From positions 1 through 5,447 of the forward strand of contig CAMLNY010000124.1 in the NCBI GenBank assembly GCA_946481405.1: a stretch of 5,447 nucleotides of DNA. The letters run 5' to 3'. This DNA is from an uncultured Brevundimonas sp. (GTDB lineage Bacteria; Pseudomonadota; Alphaproteobacteria; Caulobacterales; Caulobacteraceae). A program made the position numbers and the translations under genes. The notes beneath the pieces were generated by a model that saw only the letters and a program-made list of their open reading frames with translations, was not told the DNA's origin and did not search any database. Shown here in pieces: positions 1-5,447 of the stretch (position 1 is its first letter; every line of letters starts with the position of its first letter).

Positions 1-447
1 GGCCTTGGTGATCAGGTCGCTCGCGGCGCGGATCTCGGCGCGGCTGACGGTCTGGAGCAGATTCTGGAGGGCCAGGATATTGCCCTCGACGAACTCTGCC
101 AGCAGGTCGGCGGGCTTGGCCGACGCGGCGCTGGTCGTCTCGTTGAGCTGGCGCACCCGCTCGGAATAGCCAAGGGCCACGTTGTTCGAGAGCAGGCCGT
201 CGCGGAACAGCCGTTGCATCTGGCTGGCGCCCTCGAAGCCGAAGGTCTTGGCGAATCGCACGATGGTCGAGGGCTGGACGTCGCAGCGCGAGGCGATGAC
301 CGCCAGGGTCTCCAAGGCGATGTCGTTGGGCTCGTCGAGGATGTAGCGCGCGATCTGCTTGAGCCGTTTGCTCAGGCTCTCGTAGCGAAGCACGATCTCC
401 GCGCAGAGCGCGTCGGCGGTGGTCGGCGCGGTCGGCGCTTTCGCCAT
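1..447 (-). CDS. RpiR/MurR-family transcriptional regulator, N-terminal half (cut by left window edge); IolR-like candidate
   Basis: Translating the minus strand from the ATG at 447-445 gives 149 codons, open through base 1. RpiR proteins are usually about 280-300 aa, so roughly half is missing. Residues 20-85 form the N-terminal helix-turn-helix domain: the conserved RLKQIARYILDEP stretch (residues 28-40) precedes the recognition segment IASRCDVQPSTIVRFAKTFG (51-70), with the family pattern of small residue, PSTIVRFAK, then GF. The sugar-phosphate-binding SIS domain should begin near residue 140 and lies mostly outside. A GAGG ribosome site at 459-456 is 8 nt from the start, which supports this start. 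The gene is divergent from an inositol-dehydrogenase-like gene and shares a 137-bp control region containing IolR-like motifs, so control of inositol or polyol catabolism is inferred. In Caulobacter, IolR is an RpiR-family repressor. The family call is firm; the ligand is not shown by the sequence. Confidence 0.88.
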   Translation of the reverse strand, partial: MAKAPTAPTTADALCAEIVLRYESLSKRLKQIARYILDEPNDIALETLAVIASRCDVQPSTIVRFAKTFGFEGASQMQRLFRDGLLSNNVALGYSERVRQLNETTSAASAKPADLLAEFVEGNILALQNLLQTVSRAEIRAASDLITKA

Positions 448-472
448 CGGATGATCCTCAAACCTGCGTTAC

Positions 473-478
473 GGAATA
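473..478 (-). promoter_or_regulatory. Possible -10 element of the regulator gene
   Basis: On the minus strand TTGCGT (501-496) and TATTCC (478-473) are separated by exactly 17 nt, a plausible but weak sigma-70-type pair upstream of the regulator start at 447. The -10 hexamer lies inside the best IolR-like motif (473-487). If both are real, binding there would block the regulator's own promoter. The match to consensus is only 3 of 6 at the -10, so this is tentative. Confidence 0.28.
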
Positions 479-487
479 TCCGTTCGA
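473..487 (+). promoter_or_regulatory. Putative IolR/RpiR operator, site 1
   Basis: The sequence GGAATATCCGTTCGA matches 12 of 13 fixed positions of the Caulobacter IolR motif as I remember it (GGAANATNCGTTCCA); the single mismatch is G for C at position 14. The core also forms a small dyad, ACGGA-ATA-TCCGT (471-483). It lies between an RpiR-family gene and a probable inositol dehydrogenase gene, which is where such an operator is expected. The motif consensus is from memory and binding is inferred. Confidence 0.6.
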
Positions 488-489
488 TT

Positions 490-547
490 TTTGGAACGCA
501 ACTATCGCGCCGGGCCGCGTGCGCCGCTAAGGTGCGTTCGTTCCAAA
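490..547. repeat. Perfect 9-bp inverted repeat carrying operator half-sites
   Basis: TTTGGAACG at 490-498 and CGTTCCAAA at 539-547 are exact reverse complements separated by 40 bp, about 4-5 helical turns centre to centre. Each arm contains the CGTTCCA half of the IolR-like motif. Read as full 15-bp motifs, 492-506 (minus strand) and 531-545 (plus strand, GGTGCGTTCGTTCCA) each match 10 of 13 fixed positions. Together with site 1 this gives a three-site array suited to binding of a multimeric regulator, possibly with looping. The arrays are seen directly; the function is inferred. Confidence 0.55.
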
Positions 548-584
548 CGCGAACCATCAAGAATTTTCGTTACAAGAGGGAAGC

Positions 585-1565
585 ATGCACGGGATTGCAC
601 TGATCGGGGCGGGGCGGATCGGGCGCATTCACGCGGCCAATGTCGCGGCCGAGCCGAGGCTCGCGCTGGCGGCGGTCGTGGACCCCACGCCCGCCGCCGG
701 GGAGCTGGCCGCGCAGTACGGCGCGCGGGTTGCGACCGTGGACGGGATCCTGGCCGATCCCGCCGTCGCGGGCGTGGTCATCGCCAGCTCGACCGACACC
801 CATCTGGACTACAGCGTGGCGGCGGCGAAGGCGGGCAAGAAGGTCTTCTGCGAGAAGCCACTGGATCAGGATCTGGACCGGGCGCGGGCGGCGGGGGAGC
901 AGTTGGATGCGGTGGGCGCGCGGGTGTTCCTCGCCTTCAACCGGCGCTTCGACGCCAACTTCGCGGCGCTGCAGGCGCGGCTGGCGGCGGGAGAGGTGGG
1001 CCAGCTGGAGACTCTGCACATCATCAGCCACGATCCCGCGCCGCCGCCGGTTTCTTACATCGCCACCTCGGGCGGCATCTTCAAGGACATGGTGATCCAT
1101 GACTTCGACATGGCGCGCTGGCTGTTGTGCGACGAGGTGACGGAGGTCTTCTCGACAACCTCGGTTCTGGTCGATCCGGCCATCGGCGAGGCGGGCGACG
1201 TCGATACGGCCAAGACGATCCTGAAGACCGCTTCGGGCCGCATCTGCGTCATCTCCTCCAGCCGCCGCAGCGGCTATGGCTACGACCAGCGCATCGAGGC
1301 CTATGGCTCGCAAGGCATGATCCGGGCGCAGAACCAGCTGGAGAGCACGGTTGAAGTCTGGGGCGAGACGGGGGCCGCGGCCGACCGGTTCCAGAACTTC
1401 TTCCTCGACCGCTACGCCGTCGCCTATGCGCGCGAGATGGCTCACTTCGCCGACATGCTGGACGGCGCCGCGCCGCTGATCGACCAGCACGACGGCATCG
1501 CCGCCCTGGCCCTGGCCGAGGCCGCGCAACGGTCGGCGAAAGAGAGAACGATCGTTCGACCCTGA
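585..1565 (+). CDS. iolG: GFO/IDH/MocA-family oxidoreductase, probable inositol 2-dehydrogenase
   Basis: A complete 326-aa protein, close to the usual length of about 330-340 aa. It probably oxidises myo-inositol (or a close polyol) to scyllo-inosose with NAD+, the first step of cytoplasmic inositol catabolism. The N-terminal Rossmann fold starts with GAGRIGRIH (residues 8-16), and the acidic end of beta-2 is near D33. The EKP motif places Lys91, and the segment GGIFKDMVIHDFDMARWL (163-180) supplies Asp168 and His172. These correspond to the Lys/Asp/His catalytic set known from Bacillus inositol dehydrogenase. The C-terminal half is the alpha/beta substrate domain. The ATG at 585 follows the purine-rich site AAGAGGGA (574-581), and the glycine motif sits at the expected distance from this start. 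It is divergent from an RpiR-type regulator and followed by an intrinsic terminator, so it appears monocistronic. Family membership is very secure. Inositol specificity is likely, but scyllo-inositol, another polyol or a sugar is possible. Confidence 0.82.
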   Translation: MHGIALIGAGRIGRIHAANVAAEPRLALAAVVDPTPAAGELAAQYGARVATVDGILADPAVAGVVIASSTDTHLDYSVAAAKAGKKVFCEKPLDQDLDRARAAGEQLDAVGARVFLAFNRRFDANFAALQARLAAGEVGQLETLHIISHDPAPPPVSYIATSGGIFKDMVIHDFDMARWLLCDEVTEVFSTTSVLVDPAIGEAGDVDTAKTILKTASGRICVISSSRRSGYGYDQRIEAYGSQGMIRAQNQLESTVEVWGETGAAADRFQNFFLDRYAVAYAREMAHFADMLDGAAPLIDQHDGIAALALAEAAQRSAKERTIVRP

Positions 1566-1592
1566 CGCGCAACGCGCGATCCGCAGGTTGCG

Positions 1593-1636
1593 AAACGGGC
1601 TGTGACGTCGCCGCGTCACGGCCCGTTTTCCGTTTT
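1593..1636 (+). terminator. Intrinsic terminator of the inositol-dehydrogenase-like gene
   Basis: The arms 1593-1607 (AAACGGGCTGTGACG) and 1614-1628 (CGTCACGGCCCGTTT) pair over 15 positions with one G-U wobble, around a 6-nt loop. The stem runs into a T4 tract and then a second CCGTTTT unit (1630-1636), which gives two short U-tracts. The structure starts 28 bp after the stop codon and should insulate the receptor gene from upstream transcription. Confidence 0.85.
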
Positions 1637-1653
1637 CCGACCGGGGCTTCGCA

Positions 1654-1672
1654 TTCCAAAAATGAAATGGAA
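1654..1672. promoter_or_regulatory. Inverted repeat just upstream of the receptor promoter, possible operator
   Basis: TTCCA (1654-1658) and TGGAA (1668-1672) form a dyad with a 9-bp spacer in an A-rich stretch, ending 9 bp before the -35 hexamer. The arms equal the TTCCA part of the IolR-like half-site in the 490-547 array, but in the outward orientation, and no full 15-bp motif is present. The position would suit an activator or repressor site. Five-base arms can arise by chance, so this is tentative. Confidence 0.35.
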
Positions 1673-1681
1673 AGGACAGCG

Positions 1682-1710
1682 TTGACACAAGATGAAAAAG
1701 CTATTCTAAC
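1682..1710 (+). promoter_or_regulatory. Probable sigma-70-type promoter of the TonB receptor gene
   Basis: A perfect TTGACA (1682-1687) is followed after 17 bp by TCTAAC (1705-1710), which matches 4 of 6 bases of the -10 consensus. The stretch is notably AT-rich for this genome. Transcription would start near 1717, leaving a leader of about 50 nt before the ATG at 1766. This also argues against starting the receptor at the upstream in-frame ATG at 1667. Confidence 0.6.
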
Positions 1711-1748
1711 TTTCGCAGCGAACAATCACGCTCGGAAAAGAGCGGATG

Positions 1749-1754
1749 GGGAGG
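1749..1754 (+). promoter_or_regulatory. Ribosome binding site of the TonB receptor
   Basis: GGGAGG lies 11 nt before the ATG at 1766, a slightly long but workable spacing. It supports this start, from which a clean signal peptide follows directly. The in-frame ATG at 1667 would add 33 charged residues ahead of the signal peptide. Confidence 0.6.
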
Positions 1755-1765
1755 ATCATCGCGCC

Positions 1766-4737
1766 ATGACCAATCGTGCCCGTGCCCGAGTTTTCGTCTC
1801 AGTCCTGATGGGCGCGACCGCGCTCGCCAGCCTCCCGGCCTGGGCCCAGACGGCGCCCCAGACATTGACGTCGCAACCGGCCCGGACGCCCCAGACCGCG
1901 CCGGCCCAGCCCGAGACCGCTCAGGATGACGAGACCCAGGTCGACGAGATCGTCGTCACCGGCTTCCGCCAGAGCTACGCCAACGCCATCGCCGCCAAGC
2001 GCAACGAGGATTCGATCACCGACGGGATTTCGTCCGACGGTCTCGGCCGCTTCCCCGACCTCAACGTGGGCGAAGCGCTGCAGCGCGTGCCGGGCGTCCA
2101 GATCAACCGCGAGGCCGAGGGCCGCGACGCGACGATCAATCTGCGGGGCCTGCCGGGCTCGTTCTCGCGCCTGACGATGAACGGCGTCGCCTTCGCCGAA
2201 CCGATCCTGCGTGATTCCGCCCCCTTGGGCGCCTTCAACTCCGATATCTTTTCGGCGATCGTGGTCAACAAGTCGCCGTTGGCCGACGCCCAGAGCGGCG
2301 GTCTGTCGGGCAACATCGACCTCCAGATCGCTCCCGCGCTCGGTCGCACCGATGGCGGCTTCCTCAAGCTCGCGAGCGAGTACAACGAACTGGGCGAGAC
2401 CTACTCGCCGGCCGCCACCATCGGCTACAATCACCACTTCAGCGACGATCTCGCCGTCTTCGGCACCTTGGCCTATCGCCACGAGAATTTCCGTCGCGAC
2501 TCGATCCTGTTCAACAGCTACGCCGCCTTCACCCCGGCCCAGGCCAATGTGAACCCGTCGTTGCGTCCCTACTACGCGACCTCTGCCCGACCTGCACGGG
2601 CGCGACCTCGACGGCCGGCGTGCTCTACGACGCCCAGCACCGCCAGTACGTTCGCCTGAACGAGGGTGACATGTACACCGGCGCGGCCGGCGCCGAGTAT
2701 CGCCTGAACGACCAGACCCGCATCGGCGTCGCCGGTTTCTATTCGGACCGCGATCTGCCGCTGACGACGCAGTACCTGCTGATCACCTCGAACAACCTGT
2801 CCAGCGTTCTGACGGCCAACTCCGCGCCGATCCGCCTGGACGACGGCCGCTATCTGGTCGAGGACTTCAGCTTCGCGAACGCCGACTTCAACTCCTCGAC
2901 CCGCGGATTCAGCCAGAAGCAGAAGACCTGGGGCTTCAACGTCACGGGCGAATGGGACAGCGGCGACGGCTGGGTCGTCAGCGGCATCGCGGCGATGTCG
3001 CGCGCCGAAAACCAGTCCATCGAAATCTCCGTCGACTTCAACACCCTCCAGACGGCGGCGGGCAATGGCCTGACGGGCCGGCTGGTCACGGGCGGCGACA
3101 ACATCGACAACCACATCTACGTCCAGAACCCTAACCCCGCGGTCTCGGTGAACGGCATCAGCACCGGCGTCTACGGCGGCGTCACCGCCTCCGGCGCCTT
3201 CTTCGACAACGCCAACGCCGCCCTGCGTCGCAACCGCTTCAACTTCCAGGGCACCCAGACCTTCGGCCGCAACGCCCTGGAGACCGCCCGAATCGACGTG
3301 GAGCGGGAGCTGGACAACGGCTTCCTCAGCGGCTTCCAGTTCGGCTTCGTCTACGAAAGCCAGGAGTTCGAGGCCGAGGGCTACCGGATCAACGCCTTCG
3401 GCCTCCCGATCCAGAACGTCACGCCGGACTTCCTGATCGCCGCGCCCTTCGCCAACGACTTCTTCAACGGCCGGGGCGGCCAGCCGACGAACAACTGGCA
3501 GGTCGTGGACATCGAGCGCGCCGTCTCCGCCCTGCGTCCCGTGACCGTGTTCCCCGGCGCCCAGCTGTCGCCCTCGGGCTACAACATCAACTACGCCAAC
3601 AACGCCTACGCCCTGGACAATTTCACCAACGGCACGGACCTGCTGAGCGCCTATGGCCAGGTGAAGTACGACTTCGACATCGGCGGCATGCCGGTGCACG
3701 GCAACGTCGGCGTGCGCTACGAGTCGGCCGAGAACACGGTCGACGCCCTGACGCGGGTGACGATCACCAACACCGTGGGCGCGCCGTCGGACTTCGTGTC
3801 CCGGACCTATGTGCAGGAATACGACAAGGTCCTGCCGTCCTTCATCGTCATCGCCGAGCCGCACGAGGACGTCGTCCTGCGCGCCGCCGTCTACAAGAGC
3901 TATGTGCGGCCCCAGCCGCTGCAGTTCTCGCCGAGCACCGTGGTCAGTGCGCCGTCGACCAATGGCGTCTACACCGTCACCCTCGGCAATCCGGGTCTGG
4001 AACCCTATGATGCGACGTCGATCGACTTCTCGGCCGCGTGGTACAACCGCCCCAACAGCATCATGTCGCTGGCCGCCTTCACCAAGGAGATCACCGGCCT
4101 GATCGGCCCGATCACCGATCGCGCCCTGCTCTGTCCGGCGGATGGCGGAGGCCTCGGCATCGGCACCTTCACCATCAGCGGCGACCAGTGCCTGAGCAGC
4201 CTGACCTTCCAGCTGGGCGGCGTGACCCAGCCTTACCAGGTGGTCATCTCGGGCAACACCAACCAGCCCAATCCGATCACAGTCAGCGGCGTCGAACTGA
4301 ACGTGCAGCAGTCGTTCGACTTCCTGCCGGGCTTCCTGGCCAACACCGGCGGCGGCTTCAACTACGCCTACACGACTGTCGACGGGACCACGGTTACCGG
4401 CGCGCCGGCCACCCTGCCGGGGGTGTCGGAGCATAACCTGAACCTCATCGGCTACTACGAGACGGATCGGTACGGCATCCGCCTGGTCTACAACCTGCGC
4501 AGCGAATACGACCTGGCGTCGACCGCCAGCTTCACCGGCGCGGCGCGTCAGGTTCGCGCCCGCGGGCAGATCGACCTGTCGGCGTCCTACAACATCACCG
4601 ACAGCATCAGCCTCGGCTTCGACGCCTACAACCTGACCGACGAGATCCGCGTCGAATTCGAGAACCAGGAGAATCTGCCTCGTCGCGCGGACTACGACGG
4701 CCGGACCTACACGCTGACGCTGCGCGGCACCTTCTAG
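1766..4737 (+). pseudogene. TonB-dependent outer-membrane receptor (Xanthomonas/Caulobacter large class), split by one frameshift
   Basis: Restoring one base near 2580 gives a receptor of about 990 aa, a normal length for the family. Part one (frame of 1766) has a signal peptide ending AWA-Q at residues 25-28, a Pro/Gln-rich linker (28-56), DEIVVTGF (60-67), and a plug domain with GRFPDLNVGEALQRVPGV (94-111), EGRDATINLRGLP (118-130) and LTMNG (136-140). Part two (read from about 2578; first ATG 2620) is the 22-strand-type barrel, ending in DGRTYTLTLRGTF with a terminal Phe as in outer-membrane barrels. Neither part alone could work: the first lacks the barrel, the second lacks signal peptide and plug. 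The downstream frame has stayed open for about 700 codons, so the break is recent, a sequencing error, or somehow bypassed. The substrate is unknown; the nearby inositol-type dehydrogenase makes a polyol or inositol derivative a guess. It has its own promoter and RBS. Confidence 0.87.
2575..2600 (+). other. Frameshift position in the TonB receptor
   Basis: The first frame reads sensibly to PSLRPYYAT (ending about 2581), then becomes an Arg/Pro/Ser/Thr-rich shadow (ARPARARPRRP) and stops at 2659. The other frame reads naturally from about 2578 as DLCPTCTGATSTAGVLYDAQ and continues into the barrel. The change equals loss of one base, or gain of two, around 2578-2585. No slippery heptamer is visible at the junction. 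Confidence 0.85.
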
Positions 4738-4762
4738 GTCGCGCTAGGACTTCCCCCCGAAG

Positions 4763-4796
4763 CCCCGGCCGGCGCCGTTGGCGGCGGCGGCCGGGG
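4763..4796 (+). other. GC-rich hairpin after the receptor gene
   Basis: CCCCGGCCG (4763-4771) pairs perfectly with CGGCCGGGG (4788-4796). Inside it CGCC (4773-4776) can pair with GGCG (4780-4783) around a 3-nt loop. It begins 26 nt after the receptor stop. No U-tract follows, so it is not a canonical intrinsic terminator. It could stabilise the receptor mRNA 3' end or weaken read-through to the next gene. Confidence 0.5.
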
Positions 4797-4800
4797 TCGA

Positions 4801-4836
4801 CCGGACCTGTATTCGAGTCCCGGGCTTCAGGTCCGG
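4801..4836 (+). promoter_or_regulatory. Hairpin directly abutting the ribosome binding site of the exported-protein gene
   Basis: CCGGACCTG (4801-4809) and CAGGTCCGG (4828-4836) are a perfect 9-bp inverted repeat with an 18-nt loop. The stem ends two bases before the ribosome site AAGGAG (4839-4844). A stem so placed could influence ribosome loading, or, as DNA, be a binding site. I see no convincing separate promoter in the 114-bp gap, so co-transcription with the receptor is possible. Confidence 0.45.
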
Positions 4837-5121
4837 GCAAGGAGAGCCGCCATGCTTCGACGCACCTTCCTGACCGGCACGGCCGCGGCCGGAGCCATGG
4901 CCGTCGCGGGCGGCGCGGCTCCGGTTCTGGCGGCCCAGCGGGGAGGGCGGGACACGGCGACCCTGGCCCTGATCACGACGGCCGCCGATGCGCTCGCCGA
5001 CACGACGCTGGCGGCGCCGTCCACGGGCGGGTTCGGCGGGGCGCGGGGCACCCTGCGTCAGATGCGACGGCTGGTGACGCCCTTCGCCTGGCCCGACTCG
5101 CGCCATTTCGAGTCCCGGGCT
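4812..5121 (+). repeat. Two copies of a 15-bp sequence, in the leader and inside the exported-protein gene
   Basis: TTCGAGTCCCGGGCT occurs at 4812-4826 (loop of the leader hairpin) and again at 5107-5121 (codons around residues 86-90). After it both copies carry a GGTCC a few bases on. The core includes the palindrome CCCGGG. The repeat is exact; whether it matters is unknown. Confidence 0.5.
4839..4844 (+). promoter_or_regulatory. Ribosome binding site of the exported-protein gene
   Basis: AAGGAG is a near-perfect Shine-Dalgarno sequence 7 nt before the ATG at 4852. It fixes the start of a gene that is otherwise hard to place because it runs off the right edge. Confidence 0.75.
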
Positions 5122-5447
5122 CTGGTCCAGCCCATCCAGAACCTGCTGGCGCGGGTCGAGGCGGCCCAGCATGACGACGGCACCTTCAGCGGCGGCAACC
5201 GCCACTCGCCGCCCGACTCGGCCTTCCTGATCGAGGACATGGCGACGGTCGTCGGCGCCCTGAAGAACAGCCGCAACGCGCTCGCTCGCGACGTGTCCGG
5301 GCGCCTGATCGCCATGATGCGCAAGGCGGGACCGGCGCTGCGGACGGGCGGCATCCATACGCCGAACCATCGCTGGGAGCTGTCCTCCGCCCTGTCGAAG
5401 ATCGACAAGGTCGATCCGCATCCCGCCTATCGCGAACGCGTCGACGA
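4852..5447 (+). CDS. Tat-exported protein of unknown function, N-terminal part (cut by right window edge)
   Basis: From the ATG at 4852, 198 codons are open to the window end with no stop. The N-terminus MLRRTFLTGTAAAG is a twin-arginine signal (RRTFL), with an Ala/Gly-rich core and probable cleavage after VLA (residues 25-27), so the mature protein is exported folded to the periplasm or beyond. The mature part looks mostly helical. Two stretches look conserved and polar enough for an active site: GGNRHSPPDSAFLIED (114-129) and GGIHTPNHRWELSSAL (166-181), with Asn116, His118, Asp122, Asn172, His173 and Trp175 standing out. I do not recognise the family with certainty. The repeated helical layout and the His/Asn/Trp motifs recall alpha/alpha-toroid carbohydrate-active enzymes (lyases or glycosidases), which is only a guess. 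Its position 114 bp after an outer-membrane receptor suggests periplasmic processing of that receptor's substrate. Confidence 0.8.
   Translation, partial: MLRRTFLTGTAAAGAMAVAGGAAPVLAAQRGGRDTATLALITTAADALADTTLAAPSTGGFGGARGTLRQMRRLVTPFAWPDSRHFESRALVQPIQNLLARVEAAQHDDGTFSGGNRHSPPDSAFLIEDMATVVGALKNSRNALARDVSGRLIAMMRKAGPALRTGGIHTPNHRWELSSALSKIDKVDPHPAYRERVD

Noticed and set aside
570..1688. Long minus-strand open frame (372 codons) opposite the dehydrogenase gene
   Set aside because: It is a shadow of the GC-rich coding strand: Arg/Gly/Ala/Asp-rich with no recognisable motif, spanning the terminator and covering a gene with clear family motifs.
1667..1765. Upstream in-frame ATG at 1667 as the receptor start
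   Set aside because: It would place 33 charged residues before the signal peptide and lies upstream of the probable promoter at 1682-1710; the ATG at 1766 has a ribosome site and begins directly with the signal peptide.
2575..2660. Programmed -1 ribosomal frameshift joining the two receptor parts
   Set aside because: The direction fits, but there is no X XXY YYZ slippery heptamer near the junction, and TonB receptors are not known to use frameshifting.
2572..4434. Long minus-strand open frame (620 codons) opposite the receptor barrel
   Set aside because: Composition (Val/Asp/Gly/Arg/Ala-rich, repetitive) is that of an antisense shadow; the plus strand encodes an unmistakable TonB receptor barrel.
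4763..4796. Intrinsic terminator after the receptor
   Set aside because: The hairpin is strong but is followed by TCGACCGG, with no U-tract, so I list it only as a hairpin.
4801..4838. Partial tRNA or attachment site suggested by TTCGAGTCCCGGGC
   Set aside because: The bases before the T-loop-like sequence do not pair with those after it to form a T-stem, and there is no acceptor stem, anticodon arm or integrase gene.
4744..5421. Minus-strand open frames opposite the exported-protein gene
   Set aside because: The plus strand has a strong ribosome site, a Tat signal and a continuous frame to the window edge; the antisense frames have none of these.

Overview
The window is GC-rich and looks like a chromosomal segment of an alphaproteobacterium, most likely Caulobacteraceae (Caulobacter, Brevundimonas or Phenylobacterium type) or a close relative. 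The reasons are the strong G/C bias at third codon positions, a TonB-dependent receptor of the large Xanthomonas/Caulobacter class, and an RpiR-type regulator beside an inositol-dehydrogenase-like gene. This assignment is inferred from gene style; no rRNA or other marker gene is present.

Layout from left to right. (1) 1-447, minus strand: the N-terminal half of an RpiR/MurR-family regulator, cut by the left edge. (2) 448-584: a divergent control region. It holds a near-match to the IolR operator I remember from Caulobacter, two weaker copies, and a perfect 9-bp inverted repeat. (3) 585-1565, plus strand: a complete GFO/IDH/MocA oxidoreductase, best read as inositol 2-dehydrogenase (IolG/IdhA). 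(4) 1593-1636: a strong intrinsic terminator. (5) 1654-1754: an inverted repeat, a TTGACA-type promoter and a ribosome binding site. (6) 1766-4737, plus strand: a TonB-dependent outer-membrane receptor broken by one frameshift near 2580. (7) 4738-4851: a gap with two GC-rich hairpins. (8) 4852 to the right edge, plus strand: the start of a Tat-exported protein of unknown function.

Working model (inference): the regulator senses an inositol or related polyol metabolite and controls itself and the dehydrogenase through the shared region. The receptor would bring a substrate across the outer membrane, and the exported protein downstream might process it in the periplasm. Terminator 1593-1636 and the promoter at 1682 make the receptor (possibly with the exported protein) a transcription unit separate from the dehydrogenase. 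The usual iolB/C/D/E genes are not in the window, so this is either the edge of a larger catabolic cluster or a stand-alone oxidation-plus-uptake locus. The points most worth a second look are the operator cluster, the receptor frameshift and the unidentified exported protein. I see no mobile element, CRISPR array or RNA gene.
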